From an uncultured Blautia sp. (GTDB lineage: Bacteria > Bacillota > Clostridia > Lachnospirales > Lachnospiraceae), in assembly GCA_946557785.1 (NCBI GenBank), contig CAMNTH010000007.1, forward strand, positions 62,001-126,000: a stretch of 64,000 bases of DNA. The letters run 5' to 3'. Under the pieces are notes generated by a model, which was not told the DNA's origin, did not search any database, and saw nothing but the letters and a program-made list of their open reading frames with translations. Both the position numbers and the translations under genes were made by a program. Below, one piece after another: positions 16,704-24,997 of the stretch; the stretch's first letter is position 1, and every line of letters starts with the position of its first letter.

Positions 16704-17444
16704 ATGGAAAAGAAATCTGTTTTTAATGCCCGTATGCTGCTTTCTATAACTCTGGCAATTATCATTTTAGGGCATACATATATCAAATATTCTATCAGCT
16801 TGTCAGTGGATAATGATGTTCTGTACTTGATCACACTGCCAATGTCATTTTCCATGTTCGGTAGTTTTGCGGCAATTTTTCCCGCATTACCTTATTCTTT
16901 AAATTTTACAGAAGAATATAATACTTCTTTTTTTCGTTTTCTGCTTATACGAAATGGGAGAAAAAAATATGTCTGGAAAACAATTTTCAATGTAAGTATA
17001 TCCGGTGCTTTTATGATGGCTGCTGCCTTTAGTTTCATATTTCTTATTGCCGTAATATTTGGGGTTCCTACTACATATGACAACTTATCTGAATACTATA
17101 AATCTGGTGTCTGGTATCCCATAGCGGCTGTTTGGGGCGGAAAACTGGTTCTGCTGCTGAAGATCATTTTGGCGTTTCTTTTTGGAATGGTCTGGAGCAG
17201 CGTATGCCTGTTTCTTTCTGTATTGACATTAAACCGTTATGTCGCTTTTATCGGAACATTTATTTTATATCAGTTTTTATGGCAGGCTATGGCTTCTACA
17301 AAATGGAATCCTGTCTATCTGCTTCGCGCGGATATGGGCGGGTACGCTTCCTATGGGGAACCTGTATTTATGCAGATATTTCTCTTATTTCTCTTATGTA
17401 CTGCAAACTATTTTGGCATTATGAGGAGGATAAAAAATGTTTAA
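16704..17444 (+). CDS. ABC-2-like membrane protein, permease A of module 2
   Basis: 246 residues with about six membrane segments. The first long loop, FTEEYNTSFFRFLLIRNGRKKYVW, has the same spaced acidic, aromatic and Arg-x-Gly-x(3)-Tyr residues as the proteins at 9006 and 20096, supporting paralogy. Start from AGGAGAAATCGTTATG. It overlaps the next gene by 8 nt, just as permease A of module 1 overlaps permease B. Confidence 0.72.
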   Translation: MEKKSVFNARMLLSITLAIIILGHTYIKYSISLSVDNDVLYLITLPMSFSMFGSFAAIFPALPYSLNFTEEYNTSFFRFLLIRNGRKKYVWKTIFNVSISGAFMMAAAFSFIFLIAVIFGVPTTYDNLSEYYKSGVWYPIAAVWGGKLVLLLKIILAFLFGMVWSSVCLFLSVLTLNRYVAFIGTFILYQFLWQAMASTKWNPVYLLRADMGGYASYGEPVFMQIFLLFLLCTANYFGIMRRIKNV

Positions 17445-18294
17445 AAAGAAAAAGTTTCTGGTTCCCATGCGGCTGAAACTTATTCAGTCAATATCTTCTC
17501 CCCGGGTTTTTATAGGGTATCTGTATGGCTTCTGGCTTGGATTTTTTATGGGGCTGCGTTATGGAGCTTTTTCTTCGGGAATGGAGATCGGTATATTTGA
17601 AAGTTTTTTATTAATAACCAACCAGTCTTTCAACTTGTCTTTAATGCTGATCGGTTTCTTCATCTTGATTGCTGATGCACCCTTCATTGATTCACAAGCT
17701 TATTATATTTTAATTAGAAGCGGCAGCAAATCCTGGCGTATTTCTATGGTTGGCTATATTGGGACTCAAATAATGATTTATGAAAGTCTGATTTTTTTAG
17801 GCGGAATACTTTCCTGCATTCCTCTGAAAAACTTTACACTGGATTGGAGCGCTACTATGAAAATATTGACCGGCGCCGCGCCTAAAATTGCTATTTTGGA
17901 TTATCAGCTCCCGATTCTTGATAAATGGATGCTGACAGCATGGAGCGCACCATTGGCCTTTTTTCATAGTTTTTTGCTTACATTGTCTTATTGTTTCTTT
18001 TTAGGTCTTACTATTTTTATTGGTAATCTCAATTCTGCTTTGCCAATCGGAAATCTTATTGCCATTGGAATACATTTTATCGGAATGTTGGTAATGTCAG
18101 ATTTTATTCCTCTATACTGGCCCTCTATGGCAGCTCACAGTATGCTGCAATATCATATTCCGGGAAGGGGAGTTCTTTCTCTTTATAAAAGTTATTTGTT
18201 GTTTGCGGTATGTATTGCAATCGCTTTGATCATTTTGAGAAAGGTATCCCGACATATCGATTATCTCGGTGCTGTCAGTCAGAAAACATGGTAA
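17437..18294 (+). CDS. ABC-2-like membrane protein, permease B of module 2
   Basis: 285 residues, polytopic, with the permease-B landmark FILIADAPFIDSQAYYILIRSG followed by a membrane segment. The later segment PLKNFTLDWSATMKILTG lines up with the Trp-containing exits in the proteins at 9820 and 20872. Start codon behind GAGGAGG. The ATPase starts 29 nt after its stop. Confidence 0.72.
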   Translation: MFKKKKFLVPMRLKLIQSISSPRVFIGYLYGFWLGFFMGLRYGAFSSGMEIGIFESFLLITNQSFNLSLMLIGFFILIADAPFIDSQAYYILIRSGSKSWRISMVGYIGTQIMIYESLIFLGGILSCIPLKNFTLDWSATMKILTGAAPKIAILDYQLPILDKWMLTAWSAPLAFFHSFLLTLSYCFFLGLTIFIGNLNSALPIGNLIAIGIHFIGMLVMSDFIPLYWPSMAAHSMLQYHIPGRGVLSLYKSYLLFAVCIAIALIILRKVSRHIDYLGAVSQKTW

Positions 18295-18323
18295 AACTAG
18301 TTTATTTGGAAAAGGAAAACAAA

Positions 18324-18971
18324 ATGACGGAAATATTAATAGAGTTGAAAAATGTTTCAAAAAGATTTAAGACAGAGCTTGTACTCCAGCCCACAAATCT
18401 ATCTTTTGAAAAAGGAAAAATCTATGGTCTGGCCGGACGTAACGGTTCAGGCAAAACCGTACTGCTTAAAATGATAAGCGGCTTTTTAAAGCCGGATACG
18501 GGTACTGTTACCATAAACGGAGTTCTCCTTGGCGAAAAAAATGAATTTCCCGATAATATGGGAATACTAATCGACAGGCCTGGGTTTCTTCCCTACCAAA
18601 GTGCTTTTCAGACATTGAAAACTCTTAGCCAGATACGAAAAACGATTAGTGATTCTGATATAAGAGACGTACTTAAAAAAGTAGGCCTGGAAAATACAGG
18701 AAAAAAACATGTGGGGAAATTTTCTATGGGAATGAAGCAGAGACTTGGGATTGCCCAGGCAATCATGGAGAGCCCAACGATATTACTTCTTGATGAACCT
18801 ATGAATGGTTTAGATAACCAAGGCGTTAAGGAAATGAGAAATCTCTTAAGGAATTATTGCAGTGGGGATAGATTGATTATTCTGGCAAGTCATATGCAGG
18901 ATGATATAAACGGTTTATGTGATATAGTTTACCATATAGATGCAGGGAAAATTTATGATCAGAAAAACTGA
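18324..18971 (+). CDS. ABC transporter ATP-binding protein of module 2
   Basis: 215 residues from the ATG at 18324 (AAAGGAAAAC upstream); the longer frame starting at 18210 would overlap permease B and is not needed. Walker A GRNGSGKT, signature FSMGMKQRLG, Walker B LLLDEPMNGLD. The H-loop reads ASHM where the other two copies have ASHN; the catalytic His is kept. Same BcrA/LanF-like class as the ATPases at 10680 and 21727. Confidence 0.9.
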   Translation: MTEILIELKNVSKRFKTELVLQPTNLSFEKGKIYGLAGRNGSGKTVLLKMISGFLKPDTGTVTINGVLLGEKNEFPDNMGILIDRPGFLPYQSAFQTLKTLSQIRKTISDSDIRDVLKKVGLENTGKKHVGKFSMGMKQRLGIAQAIMESPTILLLDEPMNGLDNQGVKEMRNLLRNYCSGDRLIILASHMQDDINGLCDIVYHIDAGKIYDQKN

Positions 18972-18999
18972 GAAAATTGGAAGGTGGTATAGAAAGAAA

Positions 19000-20079
19000 A
19001 TGAAATTAAAGATAAAAGCTGTTTTGCTGGCGTTTTCTGTGGCTCTTTGCGGCGGATGCGGTTCGGAACAGCCCCGGAAGGAAGTTACGTTTACGGATGG
19101 GATGCAGAAGGATTTGACGGAAAAAATAAAGGTGGATGCGCAGTTTGTCTATCCCCAAAGCTGTAAAAATGGGAAAGGAATGCAGGCGGAGCTTGGGGAT
19201 GAACTGTTTTGGGACAGGCAGGATGAGATCGCAGAATTATTATTTCAGAATAGAACGGTTGTAAATAAATATACAGATGATTACGGATCGGAAAAATATA
19301 AGACCTATGAAGCCGGGGAAGACGGTGCCATGCTTTTGATTTCCAGCAATAATTATCTGACTTATTCTACAGCCCGGGCTGTTTATATCAATAATGTCCT
19401 ATCCTTTGACACCAGGTTTGATGATTATAATGGGGATAAATTCCAGAAAAAAACAGATCTGGATTTTATGCCCCAAAAAGAAGCATGGGAAAAGGTTTCC
19501 ATGATATTGGATGAGCTTGGCGTGGAAACCTCAGAGACGGTTACCTGCTTTGTCATGGATCATGAGACTATGGAAGAGGAGGAAGATACTGCGATCGCCA
19601 GGGCGATATCTGAAGATACGAAGGTTCCCATGGAAAAAGCGCAGTGGACAGAGGAGGATGACTGCTACTATTTTAAGACACGTGCTGCATGGAAGGGATA
19701 TACGGTGCTTCCAGTTATGATGGGAGAAGGCTATGATGAAGATAATATTTCTGTAGTTTATGATAAAAACGGAATTGTCTTATTATACATAAACGGCTAT
19801 TATCCTTTGAAGGACAGCAGGGAAATCATTCTGAAAACACCGGAGGAGGCAGTGGAAAGGCTTGAGGAATATCTGAAAAATATCATTTCTGATGATTTCT
19901 ATGAAGTCAGAAAAATCGCCCTGTGCCAGAAGGTAATGCGGATGAATTCCGGCACCCATACGGCGGAAATCGTCCCTGTCTGGGAGTGCAGTGTGCTGGT
20001 AAAAAGCGGGGATCCTTCTGACAGAGGCTATATACAAAAGATTTATTTTCGTGCGGATACCTTAGAGGTTGCTATCTGA
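19000..20079 (+). CDS. lipoprotein of unknown function in ABC module 3
   Basis: 359 residues from the ATG at 19000; GGAAGGTGG lies about 13 nt upstream, and the longer frame from 18940 overlaps the ATPase. The signal peptide ends in a lipobox (VALCGGCGS), so it is membrane-anchored, unlike its secreted relatives at 11335 and 15762. The C-terminal part (IVPVWECSVLVKSGD...GYIQKIYFRADT) keeps the shared PVW motif but has a less perfect YINAIDG end. It replaces the secreted protein in the third module and directly precedes permease A. Confidence 0.7.
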   Translation: MKLKIKAVLLAFSVALCGGCGSEQPRKEVTFTDGMQKDLTEKIKVDAQFVYPQSCKNGKGMQAELGDELFWDRQDEIAELLFQNRTVVNKYTDDYGSEKYKTYEAGEDGAMLLISSNNYLTYSTARAVYINNVLSFDTRFDDYNGDKFQKKTDLDFMPQKEAWEKVSMILDELGVETSETVTCFVMDHETMEEEEDTAIARAISEDTKVPMEKAQWTEEDDCYYFKTRAAWKGYTVLPVMMGEGYDEDNISVVYDKNGIVLLYINGYYPLKDSREIILKTPEEAVERLEEYLKNIISDDFYEVRKIALCQKVMRMNSGTHTAEIVPVWECSVLVKSGDPSDRGYIQKIYFRADTLEVAI

Positions 20080-20095
20080 CAGATAAGAGGGAATC

Positions 20096-20875
20096 ATGTT
20101 GCTGAATGTGCTGAAAGCGGATTTTAACAGAGTGTTTAAGGGCTGGAGATTTCCTCTTGCCGTTGTTTTGATGTTTCTTGTCTGGGAATTAAACAGTAAA
20201 AGATTTGTCAATAGCCAGGATGTGCTGTATCTTTTTATCCATGTGTGGGGGAGATCTATCACACCGCTTATGGCAATGATCGTAACATCCACAGCCTATG
20301 TTTATTCCTATTGTGAGGATGCAGAGAATCATTTTTTGAGATACTGTATGAAAAGGGTGGGGATGAAAAACTATATTGCTTCAAAACTAATTGCTGTATT
20401 TACCGCTTCTTTTTTGGTAGCTGTTCTGGGAAGCGTTTTGTTTGTGGTCAGGCAGGGTATGGAGCTTCCGCTCATAGCAGCAGAAAGTATTGCTGTGGAG
20501 AATTTTAAGCCGGAGAGCTGTTTTGGGTTTTTATTGCCGGAACATGGAGCTTTCTATATGGGAATACAGATATTTCTGGACGGGCTGTACTGTGCAGCAA
20601 TGAGCGTACTGGCTCTGGCGATATCCACTTTTGTACGGAACTCTTATGGCGTATTTGCAATTCCGTTTTTGCAGAATTATTTTTTTCTTTACTTGTTTTC
20701 CAGGATATCGATCAATTACCCTATGCTATATATAGAGGTAATTTATAATTCCGCAGCGCCGACTTATACGGATAATCCATTCTTTCTGATAGCATATGCA
20801 TTATTTCTAACATTCTTGTTTATTATCGTAAGCTGGGTTGTGATGCTGAAAAAGATAGAAGGTGATTTTTCGTGA
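20096..20875 (+). CDS. ABC-2-like membrane protein, permease A of module 3
   Basis: 259 residues with about six membrane segments. Loop residues YCEDAENHFLRYCMKRVGMKNY follow the same spaced pattern as the proteins at 9006 and 16704. AAGAGGG lies before the ATG. It overlaps the next gene by 4 nt (GTGA). Confidence 0.72.
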   Translation: MLLNVLKADFNRVFKGWRFPLAVVLMFLVWELNSKRFVNSQDVLYLFIHVWGRSITPLMAMIVTSTAYVYSYCEDAENHFLRYCMKRVGMKNYIASKLIAVFTASFLVAVLGSVLFVVRQGMELPLIAAESIAVENFKPESCFGFLLPEHGAFYMGIQIFLDGLYCAAMSVLALAISTFVRNSYGVFAIPFLQNYFFLYLFSRISINYPMLYIEVIYNSAAPTYTDNPFFLIAYALFLTFLFIIVSWVVMLKKIEGDFS

Positions 20876-21708
20876 AGATATGGTGCCAGGCTGCCGGAAT
20901 CTGCAGGTATGAGCTGCGCATACTAAAAGGAAATTATAAGCTTTATTTGATACCGGTTTGTCTTTTTATTTTTATGATGAATGAACTTTATCCCATTAGG
21001 GAATTTCTATTTGTTACAGAGGAAAGCGCCTCTCCGTTTTTGCTGCCGTTTTTGCTTAATGATACTATGCTGACGGCTTCTGTATTTGCGGGAGCTGTAT
21101 TGTTTTTTATGGACGCGCCATTTTATGAAAAACAGCAGCTTTTTGTAATCATGAGAAGCGGGGTACCCGGATGGATACTTGGACAGGTGCTGTATATTTT
21201 TGCAGTGAGTGCCATATATATGTGCACGCTGGTTGGAATAAGCATTTTAATGCTTGTACCAAAAGTGGGCTTAAGCTTGGAATGGGGACGGGTTTGGACG
21301 ACGCTTTCCCTTACGGATGCAGGTGACATGTTTGGGCTTACTTTTGGTGTGTCGGATCTTATTCTTTTCGGGTATGTACCTTTGGAGGCTATGCTCCTTG
21401 TGGTGCTGCTGGGATTTTTTATCTGCTCTTTTTATGGATTTTGCCTTTGGTGCCTTAATATGTATGTGGGGAGAGTTGTGAGTACAGTCATTACCTTTGC
21501 GTCTATTCTCCTTGTAACCCGTGTCAAATATTTTCCTGGCTGGGTGATGTATCTGGTTCCCAGCGCCTGGATAGATTTAAGTAATTTATCGAAATATGCG
21601 CTTCATGGGATTTCGGTTCAAAGAGCGTTTTTTCTGCTGATTGCAGGATGTGGGATACTTGCAGCAATCGCCTTTTATAAAACAGTTCGCTCGGATATTG
21701 CGAAATGA
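20872..21708 (+). CDS. ABC-2-like membrane protein, permease B of module 3
   Basis: 278 residues from a GTG overlapping the previous stop. The landmark is VLFFMDAPFYEKQQLFVIMRSG; the segment PKVGLSLEWGRVWTTLSL corresponds to the Trp-containing exits of the proteins at 9820 and 17437. It has a Cys-rich membrane stretch near residue 185 (FFICSFYGFCLWCLN). Its ATPase gene follows by 18 nt. Confidence 0.72.
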   Translation: MKIWCQAAGICRYELRILKGNYKLYLIPVCLFIFMMNELYPIREFLFVTEESASPFLLPFLLNDTMLTASVFAGAVLFFMDAPFYEKQQLFVIMRSGVPGWILGQVLYIFAVSAIYMCTLVGISILMLVPKVGLSLEWGRVWTTLSLTDAGDMFGLTFGVSDLILFGYVPLEAMLLVVLLGFFICSFYGFCLWCLNMYVGRVVSTVITFASILLVTRVKYFPGWVMYLVPSAWIDLSNLSKYALHGISVQRAFFLLIAGCGILAAIAFYKTVRSDIAK

Positions 21709-21726
21709 AAGGATTGATAGGAAATT

Positions 21727-22335
21727 ATGGGAGAAATCGTTATTGATGCAGATCATGTAACAAAAAAATTCGGACAGGAAACAGTATTGCAGAATGTGTG
21801 CCTTAGGGTGGAAAAAGGAACCATCTGCGGGATTGTCGGGAGAAATGGCTCCGGAAAGACCGTGCTGTTTAAGTGTATCTGCGGCCTGCTTCAGATTGAC
21901 GGGGGAACGATCCGGGCAGATAGAAGCCAAATCGGTACAATCATTGAGGAACCTGGATTTTTGAAACAGTATTCAGGAAAGAGAAACCTGGAGCTTCTTG
22001 CTGCCATGTCCGGAGATAAGCACTGCCGCATAGATGAGATTCTGAAATTGGTTGGCCTTGGGCAAGCGGGCAGGAAAAAGGTGGGAAAGTATTCCATGGG
22101 AATGAAGCAGCGCCTTGGAATCGCGCAGGCGGTTATGGAGGATCAGAGTATCTTAGTTCTGGATGAGCCTATGAATGGTTTGGATAATCAGGGGGTGGAG
22201 GAAATACGGGAATTGTTTCTGACGCTAAAAGATCAGGGCAGGACAATTCTTCTGGCAAGCCATAATAGAGAGGACATTGAAGTTTTATGTGATGAGGTGT
22301 ATGAAATGGATAGGGGGATATTGAAGAAGCGGTAG
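21727..22335 (+). CDS. ABC transporter ATP-binding protein of module 3
   Basis: 202 residues, the shortest of the three. Walker A GRNGSGKT, signature YSMGMKQRLG, Walker B ILVLDEPMNGLD, H-loop ASHN. It is closest in wording to the module 1 ATPase (VLFKCICG, EEPGFL, EEIRELFL), although module 2 lies between them. The TAG at 22333-22335 is two bases before the start of a truncated nucleoside hydrolase frame, which marks a likely recombination edge. Confidence 0.9.
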   Translation: MGEIVIDADHVTKKFGQETVLQNVCLRVEKGTICGIVGRNGSGKTVLFKCICGLLQIDGGTIRADRSQIGTIIEEPGFLKQYSGKRNLELLAAMSGDKHCRIDEILKLVGLGQAGRKKVGKYSMGMKQRLGIAQAVMEDQSILVLDEPMNGLDNQGVEEIRELFLTLKDQGRTILLASHNREDIEVLCDEVYEMDRGILKKR

Positions 22336-22337
22336 CA

Positions 22338-22985
22338 ATGTACCGTAGAATATTAGCTTCACAGGAAGATAAGAGTGTGGATTTTATTGCCATAGGACCT
22401 CTTAATAATTTATCCAATCTTTTAAATTCTAATGCTGATGAATATTCACCTTTGGATGGTATCGCGCTTGTAAAACGGAAAGTACAAAGGTTGGTATTGA
22501 TGGCAGGTATTTTTAATTCATCCGTGGAGGGGCTTTCAGAACTTTCTAAAGAAGAAACCGGAAAGAATGTAGAAGATATAGCGGAGTTTAATGCTGTATG
22601 CGATATCCCGGCCGCACAGAATGTTGCGGAATATTGGCCTACGCCAAAAGTGTATTTAGGCTTTGAAGCAGGTTTGATTCGTACAGGAAAATTGCTGCAT
22701 ACAGATGTTCCTGAAAATAACCCTGTTCGAATTGCTTATCGGTTTTATACGGAGGATGGGCAACGATATAGTTGCGATTTATTGACAGTTGAATATGCGA
22801 TAGTTAAAAATTGCTGCCACTATAAGGAATCGGGAAAAGGCAAGGTTACCTTTGACGATGAGGGAAGAACAAAGTGGATTTTGGATAAAAACGGTTTGGA
22901 CTGTTATGTGGAATGGGCACAGCCTTCTGAAAAAATAGCGGAAGATATAAATAATCTTCTAATTACTCCTCCTAGAATTAAATAG
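22338..22985 (+). pseudogene. N-terminally truncated inosine/uridine-preferring nucleoside hydrolase
   Basis: 215 residues corresponding to the C-terminal two thirds of an IunH/Rih-type nucleoside hydrolase (family length about 310-330). Landmarks are SVDFIAIGPLNNLSNLL, VQRLVLMAGIF, EFNAVCDIPAAQNVAEYWP and GFEAG. The N-terminal calcium-binding aspartate cluster (DxDxxxDD), needed for catalysis, is absent, and upstream DNA belongs to the ATPase gene. There is no Shine-Dalgarno of its own beyond AGAAGCGG. It probably lost its 5' end when the ABC block was inserted or rearranged. It could still be translated by coupling, but should be inactive. Confidence 0.8.
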
Positions 22986-23068
22986 CTGTTCATTTGCTGT
23001 CAAAAGGTACTGCGCTGGTATAAGATTACTCAGTGAATTATCGTATAAGCAGCAATTTACAATGACAG

Positions 23069-23296
23069 GGGGCTGTCTATTTCTGAACCGCTCCCCGCCA
23101 AGTCAATGTCATTAAGTTAGCATTTAGAATCGAGTTACAGGAAGAGCTGATAGATTGAAGTAGTGTTCATCTGTCAGCTCTTTTGCTATTTTTGCCCGCA
23201 ACAAATGGGGCTATCGGGAAATAGATAGCCCCTTTCTCGACTATCTTAACTTAATGACATTGGCCTAGAAGGGAGCATATCATTCCCGACAGCCCC
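23069..23296. repeat. 228-bp imperfect inverted-repeat element (MITE-like or IS remnant)
   Basis: Outer arms GGGGCTGTC (23069-23077) and GACAGCCCC (23288-23296) are complementary, as are inner arms CAATGTCATTAAGTTA (23104-23119) and TAACTTAATGACATTG (23247-23262). The spacing between outer and inner arms is the same on both sides (26 and 25 nt), with GCTCCC shared inside it, so each arm is about 51 nt. The centre holds two hairpins: GAGCTGATAGAT with ATCTGTCAGCTC, and GGGGCTATC with GATAGCCCC, both followed by T-rich runs. No transposase frame is inside. It fills most of the 347-nt gap between the truncated hydrolase and the cobalt operon. Confidence 0.65.
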
Positions 23297-23332
23297 AGTA
23301 TGGCCGTATGCATTTGCAATGAGAGACTGAAT

Positions 23333-24997
23333 TTATCTTTCCATGGCATCTTTTATATGCCGTATAAGTAATTGGCGGATTCCCTCATATTCGCCCAGGC
23401 CTTTTAAGACGGATTGGGTTTTGTACCCTTCCGCTTCTAATCGGCTTCTCCAGGAATCCGGATTGCTTCCATCCATATCGTTTCGGGCATGATCCCCTGC
23501 AACGATCATGAAGGGCGCCAGAACTATTTTCCGGGGGCTGTATTCATTCAGCATGCGAAGCAGTGATTCCAGAGAAGGATAGGCTTCTACTGTTCCAAGG
23601 AAGATGTTGGGATGTCCCGTATCTTTAAAGGTGTAGTCTAAAGCAGCATAAATAGCATTAGAGAAATGGGTGGTACCATGTCCCATGAGAACAAGAGCTT
23701 CGTCCTTGCCTACCCAGGAAAATTCCTCTGATACTGCTTGGATTACCTCTTTATTATCCTGCTCTGAGGTCAGGATCGGATCTCCGAAGCGAATGGTTTT
23801 AAAATACTCCTGATAAGAAAGGGTATCGTCCTTCATCAGGTCATTTTCAATGCCGTTGATCACATGGGTAGGCTGTACAATGACATCTGTGATGCCATCC
23901 TGGTGCATTTGCTCCATAGCTTCTTTGACATTATTAATGTGCACCTGATCCCGTTTTTTCAGTTTAGCCAAAATCATTTTACTGGTCCATGCCCGATAAA
24001 TGGCATAGTCCGGATAGGCGCGGCTAATAGCTGCTTCAATAGCATCAATGGTAACTTTTCTGGTTTCCTCATAGCTGGTACCAAAGCTGACGACTAAAAT
24101 GGCCTTTTTAGTATGGCGATTTATGAGCTGGCTTCCCCCGTAATAAGGTTTTGCATTTATATTTTCGATATAGCTTTCCAGTATATGCAGATTGCGGGGC
24201 AGCGCAAGAGAGGCTTTGAGAATACCTTTCTGACAGAGCCGCTCAAAAAGCTGCAGCACGGCGGGCTGCGTCAGGTTTGTCATGGCCAGGGCGGACTTGT
24301 TGGAAAAAACTTCTATGGGCGAGCCGTGTATCAGCACCTTTCCGTCATGGAAAAGCACAATTTCATCAGCCCACTCCAGAGCATAATCTACGTCATGTGT
24401 GGACATCATGACTGTAATCCCATTGTCTGTCATTTGATCAACAATTTTATTTACCATAGACGTATGCTTGGGATCCAGAGCTGCAGCTGGTTCATCCAGG
24501 ATAATAATATCCGGATGCATCACCAGTATATCTGCAATGGAAACCTGTTTTTTCTGCCCTCCGCTTAATGCATGGGTAGGTTTGCTGGCAAAGGGTGTGA
24601 TTTCCAGAGTGGCAATTACTTTATCCACTTCTTTTTTTGCTTCTTTTTCCGATACGCCAAGATTGAGGATCCCAAAAGAGATTTCCTGGTATACACTGGC
24701 GGAGAAAAGCTGATTATCCGGATCCTGAAAGATGATCCCTACCTTGCTTCGCAGCTCTAACAATCCTTTTTTGGAATAATCATAGGGCTTTCCATTAAAA
24801 TAAAGCTGCCCTTGCGTTGGCTTGTGAATTCCGTTGCAGCAGAGAAAAAAGGTAGATTTACCGGAGCCGTTGGCTCCCATGAAAGCAATTTTTCGTCCCC
24901 GATGAATATCCAGGGTCAATCCATTGAGTGAATGTGAATGTCCATCGTCATAGGAGAAATGCAGGTTTTCTGCTTTTATAATAATTTCTTCATTCAT
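23333..24997 (-). CDS. cbiO-cbiK: fused cobalt ECF transporter ATPase (CbiO) and anaerobic cobaltochelatase (CbiK)
   Basis: 554 residues from the ATG at 24997, chosen for AGGGAGA at 9-nt spacing and the 4-nt overlap with cbiQ. Residues 1 to about 270 are a CbiO-type ATPase: Walker A GANGSGKST, signature LSGGQKKQ, Walker B IIILDEPAAALD, H-loop STHD. From about 295 on the protein is a CbiK-type sirohydrochlorin cobaltochelatase: VVSFGTSYEETR at its start, the catalytic His region LMGHGTTH, and GDHARNDM. CbiO drives Co2+ uptake with CbiMNQ; CbiK inserts Co2+ into sirohydrochlorin in early-cobalt B12 synthesis. The two are normally separate proteins; one continuous frame joins them here. Confidence 0.92.
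   Translation of the reverse strand: MNEEIIIKAENLHFSYDDGHSHSLNGLTLDIHRGRKIAFMGANGSGKSTFFLCCNGIHKPTQGQLYFNGKPYDYSKKGLLELRSKVGIIFQDPDNQLFSASVYQEISFGILNLGVSEKEAKKEVDKVIATLEITPFASKPTHALSGGQKKQVSIADILVMHPDIIILDEPAAALDPKHTSMVNKIVDQMTDNGITVMMSTHDVDYALEWADEIVLFHDGKVLIHGSPIEVFSNKSALAMTNLTQPAVLQLFERLCQKGILKASLALPRNLHILESYIENINAKPYYGGSQLINRHTKKAILVVSFGTSYEETRKVTIDAIEAAISRAYPDYAIYRAWTSKMILAKLKKRDQVHINNVKEAMEQMHQDGITDVIVQPTHVINGIENDLMKDDTLSYQEYFKTIRFGDPILTSEQDNKEVIQAVSEEFSWVGKDEALVLMGHGTTHFSNAIYAALDYTFKDTGHPNIFLGTVEAYPSLESLLRMLNEYSPRKIVLAPFMIVAGDHARNDMDGSNPDSWRSRLEAEGYKTQSVLKGLGEYEGIRQLLIRHIKDAMER

Noticed and set aside
8850-22335. Lanthipeptide or other RiPP gene cluster
   Set aside because: The ATPases resemble LanF, but there are no modification enzymes, no peptidase-containing exporter, and the small proteins carry Sec signal peptides and almost no Cys.
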